Below the pieces are notes generated by a model that saw only the letters and a program-made list of their open reading frames with translations, searched no databases and had not been told where the DNA came from. This document shows, piece after piece, positions 16,712-25,997 of a stretch of 64,000 nucleotides of DNA. Position 1 is the stretch's first letter, and each line of letters starts with the position of its first letter. The position numbers and the translations under genes were made by a program. The stretch lies in the NCBI RefSeq assembly GCF_900103735.1, contig NZ_FMXE01000003.1:62001-126000 (forward strand), written 5' to 3'. This DNA is from Algoriphagus alkaliphilus (GTDB lineage Bacteria; Bacteroidota; Bacteroidia; Cytophagales; Cyclobacteriaceae).

Positions 16712-17329
16712 ATGACTAATAATAAGATGACGAAAAGCAAAAAATCAGCATTTTTGATCATTATGAGCTTGTTTTTGGGTATTTCAGCTCATTCCCAGCA
16801 AGGCTCTGGATTTGGATTCAAAGGTGGAATGAATTTCAACACCAGCGGTAAATACTTCAAAGATGCGGGCCAGATTTTCTCCAGCCCAAGTGAAAACATG
16901 GGTTATCACCTGGGTGTTTTTTTTCAACTATCCAGTTACGATATCTCATTAAGACCGGAGATGATCTATACTAAGTCAAAATTTGAAACGAGTTTGGGTG
17001 CTGTAGATTATCAGAAAGTTGACCTGCCTGTATTGGTGAAAATGAGACTTTTTAAGGTTATTGGCTTTTCCATCGGTCCATCTCTGCACTACACCTTCGA
17101 GGAGAAGTTTTCGGTGCCTGAAAATTTCCAAAAAACCGAGCCCTTCGGTCTGGGTTTTCAGATGGGTTTGGGAGTCAATATTGGTCCCGTAGGCTTGGAC
17201 TTGAGATTTGAGCGGGAAATGAATGAGCGCAAATACTCCTTTGAGAATGTTCTGGGAAAAGAAGATTACAAAAATCAACAGTTGATTCTCGGACTTTCTT
17301 TTATGATACCTGGGAAAAGAATCAAATAG
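16712..17329 (+). CDS. Outer-membrane beta-barrel protein (PorT-like family)
   Basis: About 205 residues from ATG 16712. An open frame begins at 16616, but its first 32 residues are basic and unlike a signal. The signal peptide is KKSAFLIIMSLFLGISAHS, then QQGSGFGFKGGMNF and alternating strands such as PLHYTFEEKF-like segments. This small barrel type is common in Bacteroidota (outer membrane protein beta-barrel domain). ATG 16727 is an equally possible start. The function is unknown. Confidence 0.8.
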   Translation: MTNNKMTKSKKSAFLIIMSLFLGISAHSQQGSGFGFKGGMNFNTSGKYFKDAGQIFSSPSENMGYHLGVFFQLSSYDISLRPEMIYTKSKFETSLGAVDYQKVDLPVLVKMRLFKVIGFSIGPSLHYTFEEKFSVPENFQKTEPFGLGFQMGLGVNIGPVGLDLRFEREMNERKYSFENVLGKEDYKNQQLILGLSFMIPGKRIK

Positions 17330-17385
17330 AGATTTCTTTATTTGGTGTGGAGGATTTTGATTCCTTTTCAATTTCTATGTTATAA

Positions 17386-17427
17386 TTGCCAGAGATGCAC
17401 GGCTATTTATCTGTGCATCTGTGGCAA
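17386..17427. repeat. Long hairpin with 15-bp arms
   Basis: Arms 17386-17400 and 17413-17427 pair at 14 of 15 positions around a 12-nt loop. The right arm continues as GTGGCAATTAAAA, the same sequence found in the 3' half of the dispersed repeat at 4011-4288, so this may be a degenerate relative. The remainder of 17330-17621 shows nothing else. Confidence 0.6.
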
Positions 17428-17621
17428 TTAAAATTTTTAGTCAGGGTTTGCTTTGATTTGGCCAATCCAGTTTATCATCATGGTTGTTGCCCCTCGGATT
17501 GGTATAAGAGGGATCTCGGTCGTTTGAAGAAATTTCCTTGCTTGAGTTCTTCAAATAAAAACCCATTTCAATTTTCCATGATTTCTTTATCTTGACCGGG
17601 CCAAAATAACCAGCTCAGTTT

Positions 17622-20282
17622 ATGATCAAAAAATTAATGGCACTTGGGCTTTTGAGCTTGATAATGTGGAGTTGTGCCAAAAAAGACGAAGATCCCTTCG
17701 CAACCATTCGACCTGAGGAAAGTCGTTTTACCAAAATCACCCTTGTCGAAAAACTCAATGAACCCATGGAATTGGAGGTTCTGGATAATTTTGACGTGCT
17801 TTTTATCGAGCGGGCCGGAAAAATCAGAAAGTTTGTTGCACAAAGCGGTGAAGTGGAGGAAATAGGATTTTTGGATGTCTATTCCCAGGCTGAGGATGGA
17901 TTGCTGGGTTTGGCCAAAGACCCAAAATTCAAGGAAAATCAATGGATTTACCTATACTATTCACCGGCAGGGGATCTGGAAATCAACCGGCTTTCCCGCT
18001 TCACCTTGGTGGATGGATTTTTGGATAAGTCCACTGAAAAAATAATGTTGGAAATCCCGGTATTCCGGGGTTGCTGCCATTCGGGAGGATCGCTTGAGTT
18101 TGATTCCAAAGGCAATTTATTTTTGAGTTTGGGAGATGATACGACTCCTTTTGAATCCGATAATTACAATCCTATAGATGAGCGAAAAGGCCGACCGGCA
18201 AATGTAGACGCTCAAAAAACCTCAGGAAATTCCAATGATCTGAGAGGTTCAATCATTCGGATTACGCCACAGGCAGATGGAACTTACACCATTCCGGAAG
18301 GTAATCTTTTTCCCGTAGGAACTCCAAATACACGTCCCGAAATCTATGTGAAAGGCAATCGAAACCCTTTTCGGATCGGAATTGATCAGCGCAATGGCAA
18401 CTTGTTTTGGGGCGAAGTTGGTCCGGATGCTTCGGTAGACAGTTTGAAGCGAGGGCCAAAAGGCCACGATGAGTTTAACCTAGCCACCAAACCCGGTTAT
18501 TTTGGATGGCCTTATTTTGTGGGGAATAATAAACCGTATTGGAAATATGATTTTGAGAAGCAGGAAAGCCTTTTCGAATTTGAACCATCTGCGCCAAAAA
18601 ACACCTCGCCCAACAGTACAGGAATTGAGATTTTGCCGCCCGCTACTCCAGCCCTGATTTGGTATCCTTACGATGAATCTACTGAGTTTCCTATGCTCGG
18701 TACAGGCGGAAGGAACGCCATGGCCGGGCCAGTTTACTACAGGGCAGACAATGAAGCCTCTGAGGTTCGTTTTCCTGGATATTTCGATGGGAAGGGCATT
18801 TTATATGATTGGATGCGCAATTGGGTTTTTACTGTGAGTCTGACAGATGATTATAAATATGATACCATGGAGCGCTTCATGCCATCCACTGTTTTCGACA
18901 AACCTGTCGATATGCAATTTGCCAAAGACGGTTCGCTTTATATTTTAGAATATGGAACCTTCTGGAGTTCCCAAAATGATGACTCTGGGATTTATAGAAT
19001 TGAATTTGCGGCTGGAAACAGAAAACCACAAGTCAAAGTCAGTGCTGACAAAACCGTTGGTGCAGCTCCTTTAGCTGTGAAGTTTTCATCAGAAGGGACT
19101 GTGGATCTGGATCCGGAAGACCAACTTACGTATGTGTGGGATTTTGGCAAGGGGCAAAGTTCCAGCGATGCTAACCCAGCATTTATCTTTGAAAAGCCGG
19201 GTGTTTATCCTGTCAAACTTACGGTTAAAGATCGGGCAGGAGCCAGTTCAGTGGCAAATCTTGAGATCAAAGTGGGGAATGAAGCACCAGTTGTGAATAT
19301 TGACTGGAAGCAAAACAAAAGTTTCTATTTCGGGCCTGAATCCGTCCCGTACCAAGTAATTGTAAGTGATCTGGAAGACGGTAAAATAGATCCTTCCCGA
19401 GTGAATTTTAGCATTGATTATTTAGAGGGTGGATATGATTTAATCCAAATTGGACATCAGCAGGAACAAATTCATCACGGGGAATCATATATTACTCAAG
19501 CTGGCTGTAAGGCCTGTCATGCCATAGAGAAGGAATCTGTCGGACCAAATTATACCGCGGTTTCACAGAAGTATAAAGATCGACCCGATGCCAATACCTA
19601 TTTGGCAGGGAGGATTATCAACGGTGGAGGAGGAGTATGGGGCGAGCGGGTGATGCCAGGGCATCCCCAATTGGAATCTTCCCAAGTTGAAAAAATGGTC
19701 GAGTTTATTTTGGGCATTGCCAACCCTCAGGCTGGAAGTAGTGCTTTACCACTTCAGGGAAACTTTAAACTGGACAAAGTACAAAATCCGGAAGGTTACT
19801 ATCTCATCCAAGCTGCATATGAAGACAAAGGTGCGAATGGAATTGCTCCGCAAAAATCGATGAGTCAATTGACCTTGAGAAACAGTTTGGTGCGTGCTTC
19901 TACCGCAGCTCAGCTTAAAGACGTAGCTAAGGCCAACGGTCCTCAATTTCAGTTTGTAAAGTTTACGGCCAGAAATTCATGGATCGTCTTTGACAAGCTG
20001 GATCTAACAGGAATTTCAGCATTGGAACTCGCTATAAATCCCGGAAATGCGAAAGGAACGCTACAGGTCAGAATCGGAAGTCCGGAAGGTAAATTGATCG
20101 CTGAGACGAAAGTCCTGAGTAAAGACGACCGTCCAAAAAATTTGGAAGGACAGTTTTTCAATGTGAAACTGAGCCTGGAGCCGACGTTGGATTTTCAGGA
20201 TCTCTATTTTGTGTTTCAACCGGAAGGCGAGGTTTCCATTTGGAATACGTTCAACTTAAACACCATCAAGTTTGTCAGATAA
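17622..20282 (+). CDS. PQQ-dependent sugar dehydrogenase-like lipoprotein with PKD, cytochrome c and C-terminal CBM-like domains
   Basis: 886 residues. Lipobox LIMWSC (Cys18). Residues about 35-470 form a glucose/sorbosone dehydrogenase-type beta propeller (GCCHSGGSLEF, NRNPFRIGID, GPVYYR). A PKD domain follows at about 475-555 (VWDFGKGQSS, PGVYPVKLTV). A single haem c motif CKACH (Cys629-His633) has RVMPGHP supplying a candidate Met ligand. A C-terminal carbohydrate-binding-like domain (about 720-886) completes it. The haem presumably takes electrons from the propeller's PQQ site. Substrate and PQQ binding are inferred from family. It is a single gene with a terminator just after it. Confidence 0.85.
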   Translation: MIKKLMALGLLSLIMWSCAKKDEDPFATIRPEESRFTKITLVEKLNEPMELEVLDNFDVLFIERAGKIRKFVAQSGEVEEIGFLDVYSQAEDGLLGLAKDPKFKENQWIYLYYSPAGDLEINRLSRFTLVDGFLDKSTEKIMLEIPVFRGCCHSGGSLEFDSKGNLFLSLGDDTTPFESDNYNPIDERKGRPANVDAQKTSGNSNDLRGSIIRITPQADGTYTIPEGNLFPVGTPNTRPEIYVKGNRNPFRIGIDQRNGNLFWGEVGPDASVDSLKRGPKGHDEFNLATKPGYFGWPYFVGNNKPYWKYDFEKQESLFEFEPSAPKNTSPNSTGIEILPPATPALIWYPYDESTEFPMLGTGGRNAMAGPVYYRADNEASEVRFPGYFDGKGILYDWMRNWVFTVSLTDDYKYDTMERFMPSTVFDKPVDMQFAKDGSLYILEYGTFWSSQNDDSGIYRIEFAAGNRKPQVKVSADKTVGAAPLAVKFSSEGTVDLDPEDQLTYVWDFGKGQSSSDANPAFIFEKPGVYPVKLTVKDRAGASSVANLEIKVGNEAPVVNIDWKQNKSFYFGPESVPYQVIVSDLEDGKIDPSRVNFSIDYLEGGYDLIQIGHQQEQIHHGESYITQAGCKACHAIEKESVGPNYTAVSQKYKDRPDANTYLAGRIINGGGGVWGERVMPGHPQLESSQVEKMVEFILGIANPQAGSSALPLQGNFKLDKVQNPEGYYLIQAAYEDKGANGIAPQKSMSQLTLRNSLVRASTAAQLKDVAKANGPQFQFVKFTARNSWIVFDKLDLTGISALELAINPGNAKGTLQVRIGSPEGKLIAETKVLSKDDRPKNLEGQFFNVKLSLEPTLDFQDLYFVFQPEGEVSIWNTFNLNTIKFVR

Positions 20283-20288
20283 TTCTGG

Positions 20289-20320
20289 AAAGCCCGAAAT
20301 CCAATAGTTTCGGGCTTTTT
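20289..20320. terminator. Bidirectional terminator
   Basis: An 11-bp perfect stem AAAGCCCGAAA/TTTCGGGCTTT (20289-20299 and 20308-20318) with T runs on both sides, between convergent genes. Confidence 0.9.
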
Positions 20321-20324
20321 CCTA

Positions 20325-20828
20325 TTACAAATGAGCTGAGAAGAAAGCTTTTAGTTTGACAGCTTCCTCATCATCTACTTTCTTGTCTTCAAGAACAGAT
20401 GCAATCAAAGAAAACAGTTCATCGAAAGGTGTTGATTTTCTCAAATGTTCGTTCTTTTCCAGCCATTGATTGAGTTTGTAGATTTCATAGGTATTTACGT
20501 CTCCGCTGGCAAGAATTCCTTTAAAGATTCCGTTCAGAAAATATAGGTTGGGTTCTTTGTCATTTATTGACCCGGTTTCTTCCAAAAAGCTATTGAGGAT
20601 GTTCTTTAGCGCCTCTATTTCTTCTTTATTGACTTTGCCGTCTTCTATAATAGGTTTGATTTGACTGTGAAGCCGTTGAAATGAATCCATTTCACAAAGT
20701 GGTTCATTTTCATAACACCAACTTTTCATTGCTTCATACTCATTTTTGGTAATGATCCCATCCAAGGCTATCCCATAAATTAATCCAGCCAGCTGGTAAG
20801 CCGCATTTCTTATCTCCTCATTTTTCAT
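20325..20828 (-). CDS. TerB-like all-helical protein
   Basis: 167 residues, soluble, helical. Acidic turn-helix units recur about every 35-40 residues: ALDGIITKNEYEAMKSW, IIEDGKVNKEEIEALKN, LASGDVNTYEIYKLNQW and LEDKKVDDEEAVKLKAF. This pattern resembles TerB-type domains, which bind metal or act as adaptors. The match is by pattern only. The start codon is the ATGAAA fused to the end of the repeat array at 20829, so its leader is repeat sequence. Confidence 0.6.
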   Translation of the reverse strand: MKNEEIRNAAYQLAGLIYGIALDGIITKNEYEAMKSWCYENEPLCEMDSFQRLHSQIKPIIEDGKVNKEEIEALKNILNSFLEETGSINDKEPNLYFLNGIFKGILASGDVNTYEIYKLNQWLEKNEHLRKSTPFDELFSLIASVLEDKKVDDEEAVKLKAFFSAHL

Positions 20829-21106
20829 GTGTTTATAATTTGTTTTTTAGCTGTCACATGGAATGCCCTTTATAATCATTCCCCTGTGTGATCCCGTACC
20901 TACGGGATCATGGGCATTTCATCTGTTTATAATTTGTTTTTTAGCTGTCACATGGAATGCCCTTTATAATCATTCCCCTGTGTGATCCCGTACCTACGGG
21001 ATCATGGGCATTTCATCTTTTTATAATTTGTTTTTCAAAGGCCATCCCGATAGCTATCAGGGCATCCCAGCGTGATCCCGTATTTACGGGATCTTGGGCA
21101 TTTCAT
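20829..21106 (-). repeat. Tandem array of the dispersed structured repeat (three units)
   Basis: Units at 20829-20922 and 20923-21016 (94 bp each) and a variant at 21017-21106. They are read on the minus strand in the sense of the 4011 array. Inner hairpin GATCCCGTA/TACGGGATC has loops that vary between units (CC, TT). Outer arms AATGCCC/GGGCATT enclose it. The third unit has a second hairpin GATAGCTATC in place of the usual 3' half. 20822-21018 is identical to 40922-41118. Confidence 0.9.
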
Positions 21107-21192
21107 CTCTTTTTTTGAAAAGAATTTACAACCAATTCTTTAAAAAAGTCAGGGTCGGTGGAAATTAGTTTTTGAGTTAGTTTAAAATTGTT

Positions 21193-21330
21193 GAAACGCC
21201 CATGATCCCGTAGGTACGCAATCACACAACTTGTCCCAAACTGGTTTCGTGAGGGAAATGATTATTTAATATATTCCACCTGCCTGCCGGCAGCTGTGGC
21301 TATTAAAAACAAATTCAAAAAATAAATAAA
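21193..21330 (+). repeat. Degenerate copy of the dispersed repeat, opposite orientation
   Basis: ACGCCCATGATCCCGTAGG is followed by an imperfect right arm (TACGCAATCACAC), then AAATGATTATTT, ATTCCAC, an extra hairpin CTGCCTGCCGGCAG, and GTGGCTATTAAAAACAAATT. The order of blocks matches intact units, but the sequence has decayed. 21107-21192 shows nothing recognisable. Confidence 0.65.
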
Positions 21331-21346
21331 TTGAGAGACTTATTAG

Positions 21347-22699
21347 TCACTTAAAACTCATCGTAAACACCGTCTTCACTCCCGGTACAGAAGTTACCTG
21401 AAGACTGCCTTTGTGAAGGTTCATGATCTGTCGCGAAATCGCCAACCCAATTCCTGAACCGGTCTTTTTGGTGGTGTAGAAAGGAACAAAAATTCGCTCC
21501 AAGGCTTCAGGGATTATCCCCGGCCCGTGGTCCTCCACCTGAATAATTTTGCCCAAGTCTCCTTGCCCTAGAGCCCTTAGACAGATGGTTCGATCTGCTT
21601 GGTTTTGGATGGATTCGCCCGCATTTTTCACCAGATTGATCAAAATCATGGTAATCTGATCCGGATCACAAAGGACCTCCAAATCCCCCGGAATTATTTC
21701 AGTTTGGATGTCAATCTGATTTGACTTTAATTCTTCCTTCATCAATCCGATCACATTTTCAAATAGAGCCTTCACCGCAATTAGTTCTTTTTTGGGCTCC
21801 GGAATATTGGTGTAATCACGATAAGCATTTACAAAATTCACCAAACCCTTACTCCGGTTGGCGATGGTGTCCAACCCTTCCTGTATATCCTGAAAACCTT
21901 CTCTTTTGATCAAAAATCCCTCCTGTTGCACATAGCTATCCTCATCCAGAATCGTCCGGAGCGACTCCACCAAACTCGAAATCGGAGTGATTGAATTCAT
22001 GATTTCGTGTCGAAGGACTTTGGTCAGGTTTTGCCAAGCCTCAAGTTCGTTAGACTGGAGCTCGGCGTTAATGTTTTGCAGGGAAAGGAGCGACCAACTT
22101 TGTCCTCCCATCTTCAGGGAGGCAGATTGGATGATGAGGTGGAGACTGTTGTTCACCTTAAATGAAATGCGCTGTCCCGGCTTCATTTCCATCACCTCCA
22201 TCAATAATTTCGGCGATAATTTCCCCAGATCTTTGATGTCTCTGAATTGTGGGATTTGCAGTAAATGCTTTGCTGCATTATTAATGATCCCGATTTTTCC
22301 CTCAGCATTGAAAGATATAATACCGGAATTGATATGCTGAATGATGACTTGAAGGAATAGCATCTGTTCTTCCTTTTCAGCCCGTGTCTGTTTGAACACT
22401 TCCATGACTTCATTGAAAGCCAGGTTGACTTCCCGGAAAGAACCGCCCATTTTGCTGTCAGAGGTGAAAGAAGAGGAAAAGTCAGTGAATCGGATCGAGT
22501 CCAGAAAGCGGGCAAGTTTGTGGTTGATCGAGTTGACATAATAAATCATCTCACCGGCTAAAAAAGCGACAACCAAAGCCAAAATGCCCGGTGCTAGCCA
22601 TAATTCCTGCACATAGAAAAGCCAAATTCCCGAAAAAAGACAAATGGTAATCAGAATTATTCGGACAATAATCCCTGTTGAAAACCGCTTATAGACCAT
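21347..22699 (-). CDS. Sensor histidine kinase (NtrY-like)
   Basis: 450 residues. Two transmembrane helices (about 10-29 and 33-55) have almost no periplasmic loop, so sensing is probably internal or within the membrane. A PAS-like segment (about 120-200) precedes phospho-acceptor His231 in LRHEIMNSITPIS. The ATPase domain has LVKNAGES (N box), EDHGPGI and TKKTGSGIGLAI. Its start overlaps the end of the response regulator gene by 11 bp, so the two are co-translated. The cognate regulator is the 22689 gene. Confidence 0.92.
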   Translation of the reverse strand: MVYKRFSTGIIVRIILITICLFSGIWLFYVQELWLAPGILALVVAFLAGEMIYYVNSINHKLARFLDSIRFTDFSSSFTSDSKMGGSFREVNLAFNEVMEVFKQTRAEKEEQMLFLQVIIQHINSGIISFNAEGKIGIINNAAKHLLQIPQFRDIKDLGKLSPKLLMEVMEMKPGQRISFKVNNSLHLIIQSASLKMGGQSWSLLSLQNINAELQSNELEAWQNLTKVLRHEIMNSITPISSLVESLRTILDEDSYVQQEGFLIKREGFQDIQEGLDTIANRSKGLVNFVNAYRDYTNIPEPKKELIAVKALFENVIGLMKEELKSNQIDIQTEIIPGDLEVLCDPDQITMILINLVKNAGESIQNQADRTICLRALGQGDLGKIIQVEDHGPGIIPEALERIFVPFYTTKKTGSGIGLAISRQIMNLHKGSLQVTSVPGVKTVFTMSFK

Positions 22700-24077
22700 A
22701 TTTTTCCAATCTTCTGTAAAGGGAGGATCGAGTCAAACCCAATTCGTCTGCCGCACGGGTGATATGCCCATTGTGCTTTTGTAGCGCTTTGCGGATCAGG
22801 ATCCGCTCTACATCTTCAATATTGAGGTGTTCCAAGGTTACCGATTCATCTTTCTGATCAGGCTGTGCCATTTTCTGCAAGAATAAGTCTTCAGGCTGCA
22901 GGACATTGTGATTGCTCATGATGACTGCGCGTTCGATGGAGTGCTGAAGCTCACGGATATTTCCAGGCCAGTGGTATTTGGACATGCGCTTTATCAGGGG
23001 TTCGGAGGCCTTGCGAATGTCTTTGTTGTATTTTTTGGAATAAAATGAGATGAAATGATCCGCTAAGACGGGAATATCCTCTACTCGCTCTCGGAGTGGA
23101 GGGAGCTGAATTTCGATGGTGTTGATCCGATAGAGTAAATCCTGACGGAATCCATTATCATAAACCATGTCGTGGATTGGCATATTGGTCGCTGAAATCA
23201 GACGAATATTGACATCGACCGGGCGATTGGTTCCGACTCGGGTTACTTGTCGGTTTTGTAAGACTGCCAGGAGCTTGGCCTGAAGAGGCAAAGGTAAATT
23301 CCCGATTTCATCCAAAAAAAGCGTCCCCTTATGCGCCTGCTCAAATCTTCCTGCCCGATCTTCTTTGGCGTCTGTGAAAGATCCTTTTTTATGCCCAAAT
23401 AGCTCAGATTCAAAAAGAGTAGCAGTGATAGATCCCAAATCAACCCCCACAAATGCCTCCCGATTTCTTCGGGAATGTCGGTGGATTGCACGCGCGATGA
23501 GTTCCTTTCCTGTGCCATTTTCTCCCAAAATCAATACATTGGCGTCTGTTGCTGCCACTCGCTCGATCGTCTCGAAAACCTTCTGCATGGCTACACTTTG
23601 ACCGATGATGTCTTTGAATTTATTGTCAATGTCCTGTTGTAGGGTGTCTTTTTGATCTTTGAGCAGGTTGACTTCCAATTTTTTTTGTCGGAGGTTCAGG
23701 GCTGAACTCAAGGTGGCAAGCAAACGCTCGTTTTCCCAAGGCTTTAATACAAAATCTGTCGCACCCTCTTTAATGGCCTTCACTGCCAAATTCACATCTC
23801 CATAAGCGGTAATCAATACCACCACTGCAGAAGGATCCAATTCGAGAATTCGATCCAGCCAATAGAAACCTTCCTGACCCGAACTGACATCTTTTGTGAA
23901 ATTCATGTCAAGCAGAATCACATCATAGTTTTCATTGTGTGTCAGAATAGGAAGTAAGTCAGGGTTGGTCTCGGTGTCAACTTGAGCGAAATGTCGCTTC
24001 AGAAAGATCTTCGCTGCTTTCAGCAGGTCTTCGTTGTCATCCACGATGAGAATTTTACCAAATCTTTGATCATTCAT
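22689..24077 (-). CDS. Sigma-54-dependent response regulator (NtrC family)
   Basis: 462 residues. The receiver domain has the phosphorylation site Asp57 in VILLDMNF and the Lys in VLKPWE. The AAA+ domain has GENGTGKELIARAIH (Walker A), the sigma-54 contact loop as GSFTDA rather than GAFTGA, and LFLDEIGNL (Walker B). A Fis-type helix-turn-helix closes it (AADELGLTRSSLYRRL). It is first in an operon with its kinase and divergent from the export cluster at 24565, which it probably activates. Confidence 0.93.
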   Translation of the reverse strand: MNDQRFGKILIVDDNEDLLKAAKIFLKRHFAQVDTETNPDLLPILTHNENYDVILLDMNFTKDVSSGQEGFYWLDRILELDPSAVVVLITAYGDVNLAVKAIKEGATDFVLKPWENERLLATLSSALNLRQKKLEVNLLKDQKDTLQQDIDNKFKDIIGQSVAMQKVFETIERVAATDANVLILGENGTGKELIARAIHRHSRRNREAFVGVDLGSITATLFESELFGHKKGSFTDAKEDRAGRFEQAHKGTLFLDEIGNLPLPLQAKLLAVLQNRQVTRVGTNRPVDVNIRLISATNMPIHDMVYDNGFRQDLLYRINTIEIQLPPLRERVEDIPVLADHFISFYSKKYNKDIRKASEPLIKRMSKYHWPGNIRELQHSIERAVIMSNHNVLQPEDLFLQKMAQPDQKDESVTLEHLNIEDVERILIRKALQKHNGHITRAADELGLTRSSLYRRLEKYGL

Positions 24078-24564
24078 GGGAGAGGACGGTTAAATTTATT
24101 GGTATTAAATTAAAATGGCAGAAGCCCGTATTCCGAAGAAGAAAAGCCATAAGTCAGCATTATTTAGAGTTGATTCAATATAAATCTACTCTCGCTTTAG
24201 CACTAAGTAGAAGGTGTACTTTTCCTGAACAAGGCTAACTGATAGTCCGACGCTGCGACTGATTACTGCAAACTGCCCACTGCCTTCTTGATCCAAAAGT
24301 TTGCCGATTTTTCAGAATGAATAAAAAGGAGTAAAAAGTGCCATTTTCGGTCGATTATGGCCGATTTTGGAATCAACTTTTATCTGAATAAGGTACTGAA
24401 AAAAAATCGGGATTGATCCACTTTTGTTCGGTGGCGGACGATATTGTTCGAGACTCGAAATTTACATTTTCTGCAAATCCTGATTTGGAGTGCCTGCAGG
24501 CTGTTTTTTGCATGGCACATCATTTGGCATAAAGAGGACAAGCCAATGAGGGCATTTTCACACA
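24078..24564. other. Divergent intergenic region between regulator and export cluster
   Basis: This 487-bp region carries the start-proximal sequences of both units. The only recognisable signal is a sigma-54-like promoter candidate at 24513-24528. Two TTGTTCG copies near 24424 and 24447 could be part of a binding site, but this is weak. No ORF of interest was seen. Confidence 0.5.
24513..24528 (+). promoter_or_regulatory. Candidate sigma-54 promoter of the export cluster
   Basis: TGGCACATCATTTGGC matches the -24 element TGGCAC exactly. The -12 element reads TTGGC, one base off the ideal TTGC spacing. It lies 37 bp upstream of the membrane fusion protein start, next to genes for a sigma-54 activator. 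The spacing deviation lowers confidence. Confidence 0.4.
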
Positions 24565-25815
24565 ATGGACAGAAAAATAGAAAAGAAAACATGGACTCTT
24601 AAAAGAATCGCTGCCGTGATCGGAGGTGCAGTCTTGGTGGGAGGAATTATCTACCAAATTGGATATGCTGACCATCGATCCACGATGAATGTTGACAAGG
24701 ATCGATTGAGTATAGCCGCCGTTTCAAAAGGAGAATTTACCGACTACATTCTCGTCTCAGGTCAGATAGAACCTGCCCGGACGGTATTCCTTGATGCAAT
24801 CGAAGGCGGTATGGTCAATCAGGTCATAAGGGAATCAGGAGCTTTGCTTAAGAAAGGGGATACGATTTTGGTCTTGAATAACTCCAACCTTCAACTCGAT
24901 GTCATGCAACGGGAGACCATGCTTTACGAGCAAATCAACAACTTGAGACAAACACGGCTTTTGCTGGATCAAAACGATTTGAATCAACAGGGGCAACTGG
25001 CCGAAATCGATTATCAGATCAGCTTGCTCAAGCCTCAATATGAGCGATTCAAACAGCTTCATGAAAAAAAACTGGTTTCCGACCGTGAATTCGAAGAGGT
25101 TAAAGAGCAGTATGAATACAATGTAAAACGCAAAAAACTCACCTATACGTCCTACCGAAACGATTCCATTGCCAGGTCATTTCAGTTGAGTCAGTTGCGC
25201 CAATCGGAGGGAAGAATGAATGCATCGCTCAATGGAGTCGGCAATATCCTGAACAATCTGGTGATCACTGCTCCCATCGCAGGGCAATTGGCTACGCCTC
25301 AGCAACTCGAAATCGGTCAGGCTATCAATCCCGGCCAACGCTATGGCCAGATTGATATTTTGGATGAATTCAAAGTGAGAGTACCTATTGATGAACTCTA
25401 CCTCCCGAGAATCGGTCAGGGACTACGTGGTAAATTCACCTTAAGTGGACAAGATTACGAACTCGAAATCACCAAAATCTACCCAACGATCACCAATGGC
25501 CGATTTGAAGTAGATATGGCTTTTACCGGTGAAAATCCTGCCGGAATCCGACGTGGTCAAAGTGTACGAATCCGCCTTGAATTAGGTCAAAGTGAACAAA
25601 GCATGCTATTGCCAACAGGTGGGTTTTTCAAGGATACAGGAGGAAATTGGGTTTTTGTTCTCAATGCAGCTGGAAATGCAGAAAGACGAAATATTCGATT
25701 GGGCAGAAAAAATCCAGAGTTCTATGAAGTCCTCGAAGGCTTGGTTGAAGGCGAAAAAGTCATCGTCAGCGGGTATGAGAATTTTGGGAACAATGAGGTG
25801 CTGGAGCTTAGGTGA
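24565..25815 (+). CDS. Membrane fusion (periplasmic adaptor) protein, HlyD/MacA type
   Basis: 416 residues. One N-terminal transmembrane helix (IAAVIGGAVLVGGIIYQIGY), a lipoyl-like half (GSGALLKKGDTILVL-type), a coiled-coil hairpin (about 110-220, MLYEQINNLRQTRLLLD), then the second lipoyl half (ITAPIAGQL) and beta-barrel domains. It would link an inner-membrane ABC transporter to an outer-membrane channel. The ABC ATPase and permease lie downstream, but each gap holds an inverted-repeat insert. No TolC-like gene is in the window. Confidence 0.9.
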   Translation: MDRKIEKKTWTLKRIAAVIGGAVLVGGIIYQIGYADHRSTMNVDKDRLSIAAVSKGEFTDYILVSGQIEPARTVFLDAIEGGMVNQVIRESGALLKKGDTILVLNNSNLQLDVMQRETMLYEQINNLRQTRLLLDQNDLNQQGQLAEIDYQISLLKPQYERFKQLHEKKLVSDREFEEVKEQYEYNVKRKKLTYTSYRNDSIARSFQLSQLRQSEGRMNASLNGVGNILNNLVITAPIAGQLATPQQLEIGQAINPGQRYGQIDILDEFKVRVPIDELYLPRIGQGLRGKFTLSGQDYELEITKIYPTITNGRFEVDMAFTGENPAGIRRGQSVRIRLELGQSEQSMLLPTGGFFKDTGGNWVFVLNAAGNAERRNIRLGRKNPEFYEVLEGLVEGEKVIVSGYENFGNNEVLELR

Positions 25816-25828
25816 TGTCGGACGTATG

Positions 25829-25996
25829 ATTTCGGATTTCGGATTTTCATAACCCCGAGCTCTGAAAGTAAATCCGATATAATTGTATTGGTATAAAGAA
25901 GTTGAAAATCAATTAAATAGAAAAATAAATCAACAAAGTGGATCAAGACTTTGGGTTATAGAAATCCGAAATCTGAGATCCGAAATCCGAAATCCA
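25829..25996. repeat. Spacer bounded by inverted short tandem repeats
   Basis: GATTTCGGATTTCGGAT at 25829 and its inverse ATCCGAAATCCGAAATC ending at 25996 enclose about 130 bp between the adaptor and ATPase genes. The 7-8-base motif repeats within each arm. It resembles a MITE-like insert or a degenerate terminator/attenuator pair. Confidence 0.6.
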
Positions 25997-25997
25997 A

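Noticed and set aside
22689-24077. Response regulator inactive because it lacks GAFTGA
   Set aside because: The GSFTDA/GAFTDA form is known to me from many Bacteroidota NtrC-type regulators and the rest of the AAA+ domain is intact, so loss of function is not supported.
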